DNA of 64,000 nucleotides from Volutella citrinella (lineage: Eukaryota; Ascomycota; Sordariomycetes; Hypocreales; Nectriaceae), in the NCBI GenBank assembly GCA_034401135.1, contig JAWZSP010000001.1, positions 6,076,001 to 6,140,000 of the forward strand. The letters run 5' to 3'. Below, one piece after another: positions 21,301-33,787 of this stretch (its first letter is position 1; the number at the start of each line of letters is the position of its first letter). A program made the position numbers and the translations under genes. The notes under the pieces were generated by a model. The model saw only the letters and a program-made list of their open reading frames with translations. It was not told the origin of the DNA and made no database searches.

Positions 21301-22545
21301 CCTCAGCTCACAAGGGCTCTCGCGTGGAGCGAACCCTTGGGGGTCAACATCACTATGCATCCACCTAAATGAGCCAGCCCGAAGAGGGCTAGGCATTGAA
21401 ATTGGGCGAGAAGCCCTAAAAGTTAAGCGCATGGCGCTGTGTTGAAAGGATAGCAAGAGTCACCTGCTGTGCGAGACCCTGATCAGGCTCGGCAGAGGGG
21501 CAACGGGAGTGATGTGATGGCGCAATTCCGATAAAGAAGCTTCGGAATTGGTTGATCTTTTTGCCAGTTGGTGTAAGTACGATACTAGAGATTCGACCAA
21601 TGACTGCTGTGTTTTTTGCTGTCCCAGGGATTAAGTGATAGATCGCTGGATGTCTGCGTGTTGTATAGCCGGCGCTGATATCTCAGTGTAGCTCACTGGG
21701 TGCCTCAAGGTGCAACCCAATAAGGGCATTTTCCCATCAGGTAAGTCCGAGGTAGGATACGCAAGGCTCCTTTTCGCGCACCAATGCCAGCGCAGAGTGG
21801 TGGGCGCCCGAAAAAGAAACGAGGAAAACGCTCCTTCACTGAGGGCAAGCAACTGCGGGAGTGGCTAAAAATTCCACCGCGGCACTGCGGCGCGGAAATC
21901 CCTCCCAAAAAGAGGTATGCAAGGCCTCCTAGCATCGACGAAGCCATTGGACAATGCCGCAATTAGGGTCTCATCCTGTCATCCGAGGTGTGGTCGAGAG
22001 GTCGCAGCATGACCTTGATCTGATAAGCATCGGAGATGGAGATCGCACTGTGCAGCGTGCAGCCGGCGTCGGCGGAGGACCGGGGATAATACGGTGCATC
22101 GCATCGCATCCATCCATCCATTTATCAATTGCATTCAGCAATAGCCCAGTCTCTCTCACAGACCGCTGAGAAGTGTGAGCTCTCCGTTGCTCCGGGGGTG
22201 GGCCTGCGGATCAAGGAATTACGTACTAAAGGGCGGTAATGTGTGCACTGGCGCCGTACAGTAACGATACCAGCGCCTAGCGCCAGAGAAGCTGGAGATG
22301 CCGCACACTCGCCCGCTTGCTGATGGTAGCTACACCGTGCGAAGAGCATCCCGAGCTCCCCAGGCCAAGCCGAACTTGCTCCGGTACTCAGCTGGCAGAG
22401 GCGCTAGTCCATATGCGGCTTAGCGGCCCATGCGTTTCAAGGCTCGGAGTTGCGCAAGGCCAGCGAGCAAGAGCTGTTTTTTTTTTTGGCGGCGGTCGCC
22501 TGCACCTGCCCACCTGCCCTGCCAACCTGTTCGGACCTGACCTGG

Positions 22546-22553
22546 TATTTAAA
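22546..22553 (+). promoter_or_regulatory. TATA-like element of malate dehydrogenase gene
   Basis: TATTTAAA lies 82 bases upstream of the MDH ATG, followed by a pyrimidine-rich C/T leader typical of highly expressed fungal genes. Confidence 0.45.
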
Positions 22554-22627
22554 CTGCTCACCACCATCGCCGCGCATCTCCCCCTTCCGTCCAACCCGCA
22601 TCATCTCCCTCCGTGCAACCATTCAAA

Positions 22628-24080
22628 ATGTTCGCCGCTTCCAAGCTCCAGACCCGTGCCTTCTCGGCCTCTGCCCGCAACGTGAGTCTACTCTCCTCTG
22701 CTCCCTGGCCCTCCATCATGCTGGTGGCCCCCCTTTCGCCGCCACTCACAATTGCAATGGGCGACGACACCAGCTCGCCGCCTTCTCCCCCGGCCCGGTC
22801 CTCCCGGTCCTGGTTCGGCCTCTGCCATCCTCCATCCCCTCATCACATCTTCCAATGGCCTCCTCGAGACGCAATGCGCTGACAATACCCCTCTCTAGCT
22901 CTCCAAGGTTGCCGTCCTCGGCGCTGCCGGTGGCATTGGCCAGCCTCTCTCCCTCCTCCTGAAGCAGAACCCCCGCGTCACTGAGCTCGCTCTGTACGAC
23001 ATCCGTGGCGGACCCGGTACGTGGCTTGAAACCTCCTCAATCTCCTGCCGAGACTGCACATTGCGTTGGCTCGGTCGTGGTGCGATCCCGCGGTCAATTG
23101 ACGAAGGCGCGGTGTGTGGACGAGCTGCATCTGGCCATGCTGGCTTGACCGAAGCTAAAACCCCCACCGCCTCGCCGTGGTCATGAGCCATGATCAACAA
23201 TCCTCTGTGAACCAATTGCTGACGTTCCTCCCTCGCAGGTGTCGCTGCTGACATCTCCCACGTCAACACCAAGTCCAATGTCAAGGGCTACGAGCCCACC
23301 CCCGAGGGCCTCGCTGCCGCCCTCAAGGGCTCCGAGGTCATCGTCATCCCCGCTGGTGTCCCCCGCAAGCCCGGCATGACCCGTGACGACCTCTTCAACA
23401 CCAACGCCTCCATCGTCCGCGACCTCGCCGCCGCTGCCGCCGATGCCGCCCCCGAGGCCAAGCTCCTCATCATCTCCAACCCCGTCAACTCCACCGTCCC
23501 CATCTGCCGTGAGGTCTACAAGGCCAAGGGTGTCTACAACCCCAAGACCCTCTTCGGTGTCACCACCCTCGACGTTGTCCGTGCCTCTCGCTTCGTTGCC
23601 GAGATCAAGGACACCGACCCCAAGGACGAGAAGATCACCGTCGTTGGTGGCCACTCCGGTGTCACCATCGTCCCTCTCTTCAGCCAGAGCAGCCACCCCG
23701 ACCTGTCCTCCAACGCTGACCTCATCAAGCGTGTCCAGTTCGGCGGCGACGAGGTCGTCAAGGCCAAGGACGGTGCCGGTTCCGCCACCCTCTCCATGGC
23801 TTTCGCCGGTGCCCGCATGACCGATGCCGTCCTCCGCGCCGTCCAGGGCGAGAAGAACGTTGTTGAGCCTGCCTTTGTCGAGTCCCCTCTCTACAAGGAC
23901 CAGGGCATCGACTTCTTCTCCTCCAAGGTCGAGCTCGGCCCCGAGGGTGTTGCCAAGATCCACCCCGTCGGTGAGGTCGACGCCATTGAGAAGAAGCTCC
24001 TCGAGGCTTGCAACGAGGATCTCAAGAAGAACATCCAGAAGGGTGTTGACTTCGTTGCCCAGAACCCCCCCAAGGCTTAA
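22628..24080 (+). CDS. MDH1: mitochondrial malate dehydrogenase
   Basis: Predicted join: 22628-22681, 22899-23016, 23239-24080; 337 aa. Exon 1 encodes an amphipathic Arg/Ser-rich presequence ([18 protein letters not shown]), indicating import into the mitochondrial matrix. The mature enzyme begins [20 protein letters not shown], the NAD-binding Rossmann motif. The active-site Arg segment is [15 protein letters not shown], the NPVNST segment follows, and the catalytic His is in [10 protein letters not shown]. It oxidises malate to oxaloacetate with NAD in the TCA cycle. The two introns (217 and 222 bp) are long for this window. Codon use in exon 3 is strongly biased to C-ending codons, as in a highly expressed gene. 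The gene is convergent with SPF1. Confidence 0.95.
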
Positions 24081-24740
24081 ATGCCTCGACGGGTTCCCTG
24101 CCTTTGAGCCTGGGATGAGGTAATGTTGCACGCTCGCTTCATCTCAGACGCTTGGGTTTCTCGCGCGAGAGGGAGATTTCCAATGCGGTAGACAAGAAAA
24201 AAGACGTGGCGAGAGGACAATGAGAAAAGGGCGACGGAGCGATATCCTTTTTTCGCCCTGTTTCTTTCCCACCGTTATGGACGCTTTGTATAAGGAGTCT
24301 TGTACCATAGTCACGAGAAAAGATAAATAACGAAAACCTATCCAAATTGCTTCCGGTATCTGACATGTGAACTGTTGAGTCATTCATCACGTCTGCATTT
24401 TGAGCTATGTTAGATCTATTGAGCCCATGAGAGGCTAAAGTAGGAAAATATCGTACATGGCCAGAACAAATCCCGACCGGTAATAATGAACTCCCCAACA
24501 AACCCTCGATGCGGCCTAGATCCGCCATGACGCGCGCCGGGATCATATCAGTGAGTGCTAGGCGAACCTGGCACACATATTACTCTGTTCCGTTTGTCTA
24601 TTATGATGGGTAGATATGCAACCTCCACACTTGCCATTAACACAAAAGAGAAGAGACAAGTCTACAGGAGTTGAATCGGGCCTGCATCTTTTTCCTCCGC
24701 CCCCGGCGCTTGACGCGTTTGCGTTTTCTCGCTTCTTCCT
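24081..24740. other. convergent intergenic region (MDH / SPF1)
   Basis: It lies between the two stop codons, is partly AT-rich and should hold both 3' UTRs and poly(A) sites. No gene or repeat is seen. Confidence 0.5.
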
Positions 24741-27700
24741 TTAGTCCTGGCGCCGACGGCCAGCGGCCCAGGCCTCAATCTTGGCCTGGCGCTCGCGGAC
24801 CTTGCGCTCAAACTCCTCAACTTTCTCGAGGCGCTGGCGCTCCTCCTCCTCGGCCTTGACGGCCTCGGCGGCGTCGCGACGCGCCTTTTCGCGCTCGAGC
24901 TGGTCGGGGCGGCGCTCGGCAATGTCGCGCGGGCGGTAGTCGCTAAAGAACTTCTTGAGGCTGACCTCGATGACCCAGCAGCCGACGTAGTCGAGCACCA
25001 TGACGGCCGTCATCTTCATCTTGAACTCCTCGACAAAGGGCACCAGCTTCATGCCCTGGTTGATCTCGGGGAAGAGCTCCATGGCACAGGCGAAGGCGAG
25101 GCCAGAGACACCGAGGATGCCGTAGAACATGCCCTTGTTCTCCGACAGAGACTCACGGAAGGGACGGCCCTGGTAGTTGATGGCAAAGGTCGAGATCTGC
25201 TGGATGAGCTGTAGGAGGTAGATGGCCGAGTTGAGCAGCGAGGGGGAGAATTCAGCGTCGATGTCGACATCGCCAGAGCGACTGTAAATGGTTAGCAACA
25301 GTTCCATTCTGAATTCGAATAGGAGGGACTTACGGCTCAAGCTTCTCGCAGAGTCGGGCAATGTAGATGAGAGTCACAATGTGGATGGCAAACTGTCCCA
25401 GGATAGAGCCGATGATGTAGACGTTGAAGATGTTGGGCTGGGGGCGCTCCTTGCTCAGGCCCTCGACGACGCGAGCGCGCGATATGCTCAGGAAACAGAC
25501 CGACATGAGCATACCGCTGATGGTGTACTGGGTGTCACCAAACTTAATGCCCTCGAGGTAGAGGACGGACAAAGAGTAGGCACTAATGAGACAGTTGAGG
25601 GCGAGAATCTTGTACATCTGGATGGTAGCGACAAGAGTGCAGCGGCCCTGGCGGATGATGTTGGGCACGGCGATGACGTTACGGAGCTTCGAGGTGAAGG
25701 GAGCAGCGACGGAGGCGTCTCCGAGCTTGAGTGCGGGGGGCTCGTCGTCCATCTCAACATCCATCATACCAGCGGAGAGCTTGTCGGCAAAGCTGGCAGC
25801 CTTCTCGTTGACAGACTGCTGGCGTGCGGCACGGGGATCCTTGTTGGCGGCGTCGATGAGGTTCTGAGCAGCGGGCGAGGTGACAACCTCCATATCGAAA
25901 CCCTGCTGGGCGGCGTATTCCTCGGGGGTGATGTTCTTCTTCTTGGCCTCGCGCTCAATGGCGTCCTTGAACTTGGGGTTCTTGGGGCCGGGGGGGTACA
26001 GGTGGGCGATCATAACGGGGACAGGAGGGGCGGGCTGGTTGAAGCGAGCCATGAGCTCAATCTGCTTCTGGTACATCTCCTTCATCTTGGTGTTGCGCGT
26101 GTGCTCGGCAATGCGGACGAGGTCCTCGGCAGTTCCGTTGAGAAGGGCGATACCAATGTGAGCCTGCTTGAGGGCGCCGACGTCGTTGGTACCGTCACCA
26201 GCCATCAGAGTGTAGTAGCCCATATCCTTGAGTCCGAGGAGAATGTCCTCCTTCTGCTTGGGCGACACACGGGCGTAGACCCAGGTGTGGCGGAGGATAG
26301 AGTTCCAGGCAGTCTCGCCCTTGAACTTGGCCAGGGCGTATCCAGTAACGCAAATATCCTTGGTGCGGATAATCTCGGGGTCAATCGGCTTGGTGGGGTC
26401 GACGTCGATGCTAATCTTGTCATCGACGCTCTTCCAGACGAGCTTCTCGCCACCGTGGTTGTCCTCGGGGGCGTCGAGAATGAGAACATCGCGGTCAACA
26501 ATCTCGACCTCGCGAGCGACGTGGACAGCAGTGAGGGGGTTATCTCCGGTAATCATGACAACGCGGTGGCTGCTCTCGTTGAGCATCTGAACGGCCTCCT
26601 TGGCATCCTCCTTGAGAGGGCAGTGCAGGACGAGGAAGCCAGCAAAGGTCAGATCGCTCTCAATCTTCTCTCGCTTCAGGTCGTTGATCTTGCTGGCACC
26701 GAGTTCAGAGTCAATGGTAAGTTGCTTGTAGGCCAGAGCCAGGACACGAGAGCCCTTGCGAGTAAAGTACTTGTACGTCTCCTCGTAGTCCTCGGGGACC
26801 TTGACAAGCATCTTCTGAATGGTCTCAGGGGCTCCCTTGACACCAGCGAAGGTACCCTTGATGCGCTCACCAGTCTTGCTGTCGTTACCGTGGACCATGG
26901 CGACGGAGCTTTGACGCTTCAAGGCGGACGAAAACTGGAAGCGGCGCTTGATGTGAACAGTACCGTGAGTGCTGCCGGCCTTGGGAGTGCTCATGAGAGT
27001 ATCGTTCCGGCCCAGGGTCCAGCCAAGGGAGGCGAGAGTAGCCTTCTCCATGGGGTCTCCAACAATCTCTCCCTCATCAAGCTTGACAAGAGCGTGGGCA
27101 GTAGCGAGGACGAGCTTGGTCTCGAGGCTAGTCTCGGTCACAGGGAGCATGGTAGAGTGAGCACCGTCGGCCTCCTTCTTGTCCTGAAGCTCGGTGTGGG
27201 CAAGGCCCAGTCCAGCAATACCCTCAACAACAAGATCCTCACCGGTAAGAGTTCCAGTCTTGTCGAAACAGGCGACATCGACTCGGCCGGCGAAGGGGAT
27301 ACGGAAAGGCTCAGTACAGAAGATGGCAAGCTTGGCGAGGGCAGCCAAGCTGGTGTTGACTGCCAAGCTGAGTTCCATGGGCAACTCAGGGGGGACGACA
27401 CTGGTGACGATCAAGACACAGTCGAGCAGAAGCTTGGAACGCTTGCGGTCCTTGCGGACACCCTCGTCCCAGACGTACCACGAGGCGGCGATGGCGAAGA
27501 CAAGCAGGAACAGGATGAACAAGAAGGCCTCGGCATTGTTGGCGGATACACGCTCGGTGGAGTAAATCATGGTGCGGACGAGGTTACCCTGCGATGTCTC
27601 GAAACCTGTCTTGATAACAATAGCCATGGCACCGTTGTCGGGGGGAGGGCGGACACCGGATGCGAGCTTGGGCTTCTCTTGGTCGGGGTTTCCGTGAGTG

Positions 27701-28822
27701 ACCTGCAGAACCTTGGTACCACCCCAGAGGAATGAGTTCTTGTCGAGACCCTCGGTATCAAGGGGGACGTCGGCAGGGCGGAGCTGGATGGATTCCTTGA
27801 GCAGAGGAGTGCTTTCGCCAGAAAGCATGGCCTCGTTGACAATGGCGGTACCCTCAACAAGGAGCATATCGCAAGCGACGCCGCTGTCCTCCTTGGTGCG
27901 GGTGACGGACACGAGATCACCTGGGAGGAGCTTGTCGCTCTGAACCTCAACCCACGCACCGAGACGGTAAACCCAAATATCGAATGGCTTGATGCTCATG
28001 CCGCGGAACTCGGTCAGGGTGCGCTGGCGCTGCCAAACGACGGTGCATTCGAAAGCGACAAGCATGAATAGGGTGAATAGCGAGTAGTACCAGTATTCAT
28101 CGAGCATCCACAGACCAACGCAGAAGAGCTGGAAAACGAAGAAGGGCGCAACGGCGTGCTCCTTGAAGAGCTCAGTAAAGGTAGGGACGGGGATATCGAA
28201 GGTGTTGTTGCCATATTGCTGCTCGATGCGCTGGAGCTCAGACTGCTGCGAGATACCCTTTGACTTTTGGAAGTGGCCAACGGCGAGCTTGGGCTCCTTG
28301 TCGATGTCGAACTTAGTGGTAGCGAAGGAGTTGGTCTCGGGGTTGTAGATGAATCGTCGCTTCTGGAAGAGGAACGAGGTGTTGACCTTGCCGCCGACCT
28401 ACAGAAGATGCCCGAGTCAGAAACCAGCCTTGAGTGCGGATGGGGCGGGGAAGTCTCTATCTCACCTTGTCACGAACCAACTTGCAGATCTCGGCGGATC
28501 CGGCGTTGGCGATGGGGATGACCTTGATCAGGAGGGCATCTTGGACGTCCTTGGCCTTGAAGGCCTTGAAGCGAGCCTCGAGATCGACGCTCCAATGGGT
28601 GCTCAGCCAGACGAGGGCCTGGACGGTGATGATGGCGCCGGTCCAGACGACGGTCCACTCCTGGGCTCCGATGTGCTTCGCGTAGAGGTCGGCGTCGAGG
28701 TAGTAGCGGAAGAAGATGGGCCAGACAATGATGAAGGGCCAGACGTAGGCGTGGAAGTGGAAAGCGAGCGGGCGCAACAGCTCCGCGTGCTTTATCTGGT
28801 CGCTATCGACGAGGGGCGCCAT
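24741..28822 (-). CDS. SPF1: SPF1, P5A-type ATPase of the ER
   Basis: Predicted exons are 28822-28466, 28398-25334 and 25281-24741; 1320 aa, the usual length of fungal Spf1. The introns are 67 and 52 bp with GTGAGA/GTAAGT donors. Visible P-type ATPase features are the P5A signature PPELPMELSLAVNTSL in M4, the phosphorylation motif DKTGTLT with Asp at about residue 498, the actuator-loop segment AMLSGESTPLLKES (P-type TGES), and the hinge GDGTNDVGALKQAHIG. About 10-12 membrane segments flank these, and the C-terminus is a Glu/Arg-rich coiled-coil-like tail. P5A ATPases remove misinserted transmembrane helices (for example mitochondrial tail-anchored proteins) from the ER membrane; loss disturbs ER ion balance and glycosylation. 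That role is from the family. Confidence 0.95.
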
Positions 28823-30065
28823 GATGGCGAGGGGATCTCGGTGCGAGAAAAGCAGGGCCGGTTCAGGATGCGCAGCGACACGGAATGGTGGTCTAGCGAT
28901 GCAGAGGGGAGGAGAAGAGATGGGAATCAGGCCGACTGGGCTTGCGATGAGGGGACGCAGTCGGACCGTCGCGAAAGGCGTGGAGATGCAAGTCGCGATC
29001 TGTACTTTTCGGGCTCGGCGGCGATGATGGATTGGATGTGAATAGGGACTTGACGTGACTGGTGGATTGTGGCTTAGTCATTAGCGTCCGGTAACCAAAG
29101 TGGGTAAGGATGCTGTGCTAAAAAGCCCTGTCGCCTTCCACAAAGGTCCACTGGCTTCTGGCAGGCAAAGGTTGGAGACATCGTCTTGACAAGACATGGC
29201 ATAATCCCAACATAATGCTGCGGATGGAAACTTTTTCATCTCACAGCCTCTGACTGCAAGCAGATTATTTGACTTTTCCGCCTCTTTGCGTGTCTTGATT
29301 GATTAGCTTTGCTTGTCCAGGGCGGAAGTGGCGTGACATGGATGGTGGGGCACAGCTCTGTGCAGCAGTGCAGTGGCGCGGAGTGGCTCAGTCGAGATGC
29401 AAGATCGATTTGCGAGGAACCATGAAACTTAAGTACTTTATGTACTGCAGCCGTCTGTCGACCCGCCGGGCGTGGGATTTCCTACGGGTTCAGGGACTTG
29501 TAGAGCAATCCACCGCCACAACTCGTTTCGTAACTGCAATAGTCCGACATCCAACAGTTAAGAAGTCTACCCTGTAATTCGACGTAACTAGCGGCATTGT
29601 CATTGGCCCATAGAAGCAAGCGGGGAACAGTCCACACGACTCTGACGGAGCTAAAATTGCTGTGAATAACAAGGCGCCTCTTCAGCCCGTCTAACGGTTT
29701 TGTGTGCATTGTTGTATCAGGCGCTTTGGTGATACCCAGTCAGCAACTCAAAGCTCGACATGTAGGTTTATCCTGTTGTTTTTAGTTTAAAGCGGACAAC
29801 GTAAGCTGCCATTCGCCAGGCAGAGGAAAACACTTTGAGGGCACGCACACCCAGAACAAACTGGTGTGTAAACGAAATCAGCATCAGAGAACTTCTCCAT
29901 GCAATATAATCCCCATTATCGTTCATGGCTATGCGCGTGCTGCGGACAGAGCTGCTATCCATGGACGGCCTTTCTCTACAACTACATCACAACGCACGAC
30001 GCAGTACGTTGATGTATCATTCAGTATGTCTTTCAACTAAAAACAATATTCAAGAGCCTAACCTA
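28823..30065. other. intergenic region
   Basis: It holds the SPF1 promoter (immediately upstream of 28822) and the 3' flank of the Zn2Cys6 gene. Short ORFs only, with no recognisable repeat or RNA. Confidence 0.5.
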
Positions 30066-32340
30066 TTATTGCTCACCCAAAGCATCCATATTGAAAAATC
30101 TTTCAAAGTTATTGAAAGAATCCACCGACAACGCCCAGTCCATAACCTGATTAGAGTAATCCTGCCGACTTGGGTTGAGCCAAGCCAGCCCGTCGTCATC
30201 CCCAAGGCCAGCCCCGTTATCAGGCACGGTGTCCGTCTCCGTGCCCTCCACCATTCCGCTGCTCAGCCGTTGAGCCAGTGAGTCCGCCTTGGCCACCAGG
30301 TCCCGCGTAATGACCGCCGCCTCCGCGCTCACGTGGAAGCTGGTGCCGTAAATGTCGAATATCGCAATCGCCTTTTCTAGTGCTTGGCGCGCCTTGGGGG
30401 TGGCCTGGTGGATTGGATACGCCAGGATAAACCCAACCATGGTCATGGCAATGTTCCACTGCAAAAAGAAGTACTCGGTCCAGCCGCTCATGAGGTCCGA
30501 CTCTGACACTGCTTGGTGCATTATGAGAGTAAAAGCCACAGCGTGGCCAACGCAGGTGATGGCATGTCGCTCGGTGACGGGCGCATATGTCCCCGGGTGG
30601 GAGTAAAAGGAGATAAATGGGCGTGTGAGGTTGACGGTCAAGTTGTGGTATGTGAGCTCGAGATAGATACGTTGTCTCTGCAACCACGCTGGGGCGAGCT
30701 CGTCCATCTCGACGGGCGATCGACTTGACGAGAAAGGGTCTCCGCCACCACGCCTTCGCATCTTGAGTTGGGCAGGGACATTGCCAACCCAGATCTTGAA
30801 AGCTGGTAGTTTGGTCGCCAGGAACTTGGCACAGGATTCCAGCGCCGCTGGATCCGCGTAGATACACGAAACCTCTGGTCGGCTCAGCTCCTCGCCAAAC
30901 TTGGTATATAGAGCCTCGTGAATGTCTACCATTACGAAGAACAGGCTCCCCATATGTATGGTATAAGACAACCATGTCACTTCAGACGAATAACCTCCAA
31001 GCATCGCGCCATTGAGAGCCGCAACCTCGGCGTCATCACTTGGAGGCTTCACTGTCACCTGTCTCCAGTCGATCAGGAAGGGCCGGCCCAGTTTGCAAGA
31101 GATCTTGACGTCTCCGATCCAGAGCGTGTACCAGACGCGCTTCCGCAGTTCTCGCTCGTGGCGGGGCATGTCGATGGGAGGCTCCAGGTGCAGCCCGAGT
31201 ACTTGGGCGGCTCGGATGGCCTGGGAGGTGATGATGTGGCTCATGTTTCGAAAGGTAGCGCAGCAAAGGTAGGAGGACATGAAAATGTAGCTTTGTATGG
31301 TGGCAAGAGAGGGGCTTTCCAGCTCTGCCATGAGGAGGGACTGTGACCGGAGATAGTACTTTCGCCCTGCGGTGGTTGAGTCATGGGACGACCCACCACA
31401 GCCAGATGCTCTGGCCGAGGCTTGGGGGAGGTATGCCTGTCCGTATTGCACACAAAGGGCGATGATGATATCGGCAAGGGCGGACGGCTTCCGATACGGC
31501 CGGTTGGGCTCCCACAGGGACGCATAGTGTATTTGAAACTCGACTTCGTCCACAATGGGCAGGGTACAGTGATATGCCTCCCAGAACAGCTTGAGCATGT
31601 GCTCTTCCTGCGTGCGTGTGAGGAACCGCGTGCGCACGTCTCCCGGCGAGGCTTGGTCCTGGCCATCGTCTCGCGCAACATGGCCGGCATGGACATTTTT
31701 GCTGCTTACGCCTCGAAGCAGAGGCGTCTGGTTGGTGCCCGGCTGTGACAGAGCCTTGGAAAGGTAGCATCCTACACGGCTGACAAAGTAAATGTTTGAT
31801 GCAGGCCCGTAGTAGGACGTCTGCTCTTCCCGGCCTGTCGCTATGTAGATGCCCTCCCAATGCGACTTTGGCGATGGAGAGAATGTCGGCAGGCCCAGCG
31901 TTTGGGATGGGGTACTCTGGAATGATGCTGCATTACCGAATAGTGTTGGACTAGACTCGGTGGAAGGGCCATCCGGTGTGGGTATGGAAACTGGATTTGC
32001 ATGATATTTGGATATTTCCGCCTCGAGAGTGTTGACACGATGCTTCAATCTATCCACTTCTCTGGGCAGAGTCACTAAGAGTTCGTGTGGCGTAAAATGT
32101 CCACCAGTCGTACCTTAGTGCCTGTGGCAGAGTACGCGGCTCGTCAAAGCCCCGATGCGTACACGGAGCACCTCTCTGGTGGCAGGCCTTGCAAGGTTGG
32201 CCGTTGTCGCATCGTATCTTCCTGGAGCGGCACCAGTCACAGGCCCTTGAGACCTGCTTGCGGGGCCGCTTGGAGGGGAGGAGCGTCTCCGCCTCGCCTC
32301 CTCCTAGGTAAACGCCGGACTGTGGCTCTGGTGTCGGCAT
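30066..32340 (-). CDS. Zn2Cys6 fungal-type transcription factor
   Basis: Predicted exons are 32340-32114 and 32061-30066; 740 aa. The 52-bp intron (GTACGA...TGAC...CCCAG) joins the zinc cluster to the coiled coil in frame (ALREVDRLKHRVNTLEAEI). The zinc cluster CDWCRSRKIRC...CKACHQRGAPC has the pattern CX2CX6CX5CX2CX6C. The linker and dimerisation helix follow. The middle is a Fungal_trans domain (for example LFWEAYHCTLPIVDE, AIRAAQVLGLHLEPP, RKRVWYTLWIGD). The start is taken at MPTPEP; a Met seven codons upstream is possible. It starts 296 bp downstream of the Old Yellow Enzyme stop codon on the same strand, so it is a candidate regulator of that gene. DNA target and ligand are unknown. Confidence 0.85.
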
Positions 32341-32635
32341 GATGCGATCATTGCCATGCATGTGGTGGTTCGGAGCACGTCCGAGACGATGGAGAAGGAA
32401 ATGGCACAGATGCGGAGGAGGGCGGAGTTTCGGAGTGCATAAATATGTGCTGATTGGTGCGGAATGCGCCCCGCTGAGTGCCAAGATGCCTCTGAAGTCA
32501 GCATACTGACAGTCTGGCAGCTGACCAGGTCTGATCTCATGAATACATATTGGGGTGCGTAACATAGTGTCACTTTCTACTGCATAGGAGCCATCCACCT
32601 CTTATGTAACGTTTCTAAGCCAATTCCCATCTGTA

Positions 32636-33787
32636 TTATGCCTGCCCTTTCAGAAATTCGTCGCAAAAGGGATAGTCGTTGTAACCCACCTCCGACTTGG
32701 CGACGTAAAAGGTGGCCCGGTCATACTTGTTCAGCTCGAGACCGTGCTGGATCCTAAATACCAGGTCCGGATTGGCGAGGAAATGCCTGCCGAACGCGAC
32801 CAGCACATTCCACTTCTTGTATCGCCCCTCGACGGCCTCGGCCGCCGTGCCGGGCTGGTAGTCGCCCGCAACAACTACGGGCGACAGGTTGCTCCACGAC
32901 TCAAGGATGAAGTCGAGCGTCTTGCCCCTGTTGATTTGCACGTCGCCGCGCAAAAGGTGACCCGGGTCACCGCGGGATTCAACGAGCGATAGATAGGCGA
33001 ACTTGGCGTCCATCTGCTTGAGCTGGTCCACCAGGTACGTGTACAGCCCCTCGATGTCGGACTTTTCGGAGCCCTGGAAGCCGGCGAAGGGAGAGAAGCG
33101 GATCGCGACTCGCTCGGCGCCAATGGCTTCGACGACAGCCTTAACCACCTCAAGAGTGAGTCGGGACTGGTTCTCAATCGAGCCACCCCATTTGTCGGTT
33201 CGCTTGTTGACGCCATCGGAGAGGAACTGGTCCAGGAGATAGCCATGCGCCGAGTTGATCTCAACACCGTCTCCGCCGGCTGCCATGACTCTCCTGGCCG
33301 TGTCGACAAAGTCTTGAATCGTCTGTAGGATTTCCTCCTCGGTCATCGCCGTGGGAACCACATCAAGCCCAGGCATTGCCACAGCACTGCTAGATCTGTA
33401 TGGGTAGTCACGCGAGGTTACGTACGCAGGCAAGGCAGCACGTCCCATGCCCCAGATCTGCTGGAAGAAGAAGGATCCCTTGGCATGAACCGCGGCAATA
33501 ACCTTGGACCAAGCCTCGACCTGCTTGTCGTTGACGAAGCCAGGAAGGTTGGGCTGTCCCTCCTCGGCGTGAGAGATGCCAGTGGCCTCGGAGATGAGGA
33601 GCGTTCCAGGGACGGAGCCCCGGTCGGAATAGTACTTGGCCATAAAAGGCAGAGGAGTGTGGTCGTCGTCTGAGCGGTTGCGGGTCAAGGGGGCCAGCAC
33701 GACGCGGTTCTGAAGCTGGGCATTGCCAACCTGGAGAGGCTTGAAGAGGCGGCTCTGCGCAGGAGTCATGGTGGTGAGTGAGCCCAT
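32636..33787 (-). CDS. Old Yellow Enzyme family FMN oxidoreductase
   Basis: A single-exon 383-aa protein with the complete NADH:flavin oxidoreductase TIM barrel: LFKPLQVGNAQLQNRVVLAP at the start, RGSVPGTLLISEATGI, a QIWGMGR loop, GYLLDQFLSDGVNKRTDKWG and, near the end, NVLVAFGRHFLANPDL. OYEs reduce activated C=C bonds of enones, nitro-olefins or pathway intermediates with NAD(P)H through FMN. At the ligand-anchoring pair, where the family usually has HxxN or HxxH, this protein reads N178-S-A-H181 (EINSAHGYLL), so the first His is Asn. This may alter substrate preference or activity. The neighbour downstream on the same strand is a Zn2Cys6 factor. A physiological substrate cannot be read from sequence. 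Confidence 0.9.
   Translation of the reverse strand: MGSLTTMTPAQSRLFKPLQVGNAQLQNRVVLAPLTRNRSDDDHTPLPFMAKYYSDRGSVPGTLLISEATGISHAEEGQPNLPGFVNDKQVEAWSKVIAAVHAKGSFFFQQIWGMGRAALPAYVTSRDYPYRSSSAVAMPGLDVVPTAMTEEEILQTIQDFVDTARRVMAAGGDGVEINSAHGYLLDQFLSDGVNKRTDKWGGSIENQSRLTLEVVKAVVEAIGAERVAIRFSPFAGFQGSEKSDIEGLYTYLVDQLKQMDAKFAYLSLVESRGDPGHLLRGDVQINRGKTLDFILESWSNLSPVVVAGDYQPGTAAEAVEGRYKKWNVLVAFGRHFLANPDLVFRIQHGLELNKYDRATFYVAKSEVGYNDYPFCDEFLKGQA

Larger units (their letters stand above)
20976..22627. other. intergenic region with tRNA-derived element
   Basis: It lies between the permease and malate dehydrogenase. Besides the SINE-like element (listed separately) there is a Lys/Arg-rich 60-codon ORF at 21784-21966 (+) with no clear family; a transposase remnant is conceivable but unsupported. 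A run of T bases lies at about 22477-22487. The last 100 bases are the MDH promoter. Confidence 0.45.

Noticed and set aside
21784..21966. Small Lys/Arg-rich ORF resembling a DNA-binding transposase end
   Set aside because: Only 60 codons, with no terminal repeats or transposase motifs in the flanks.
23181..24131. A 316-codon minus-strand ORF opposite malate dehydrogenase
   Set aside because: A shadow of the biased MDH codons; the sense strand encodes a textbook MDH.
25288..27735. An 815-codon ORF on + opposite SPF1
   Set aside because: It is antisense to a clearly conserved P5A ATPase; the translation is composition-driven (Gly/Val/Asp/Leu) without domains.
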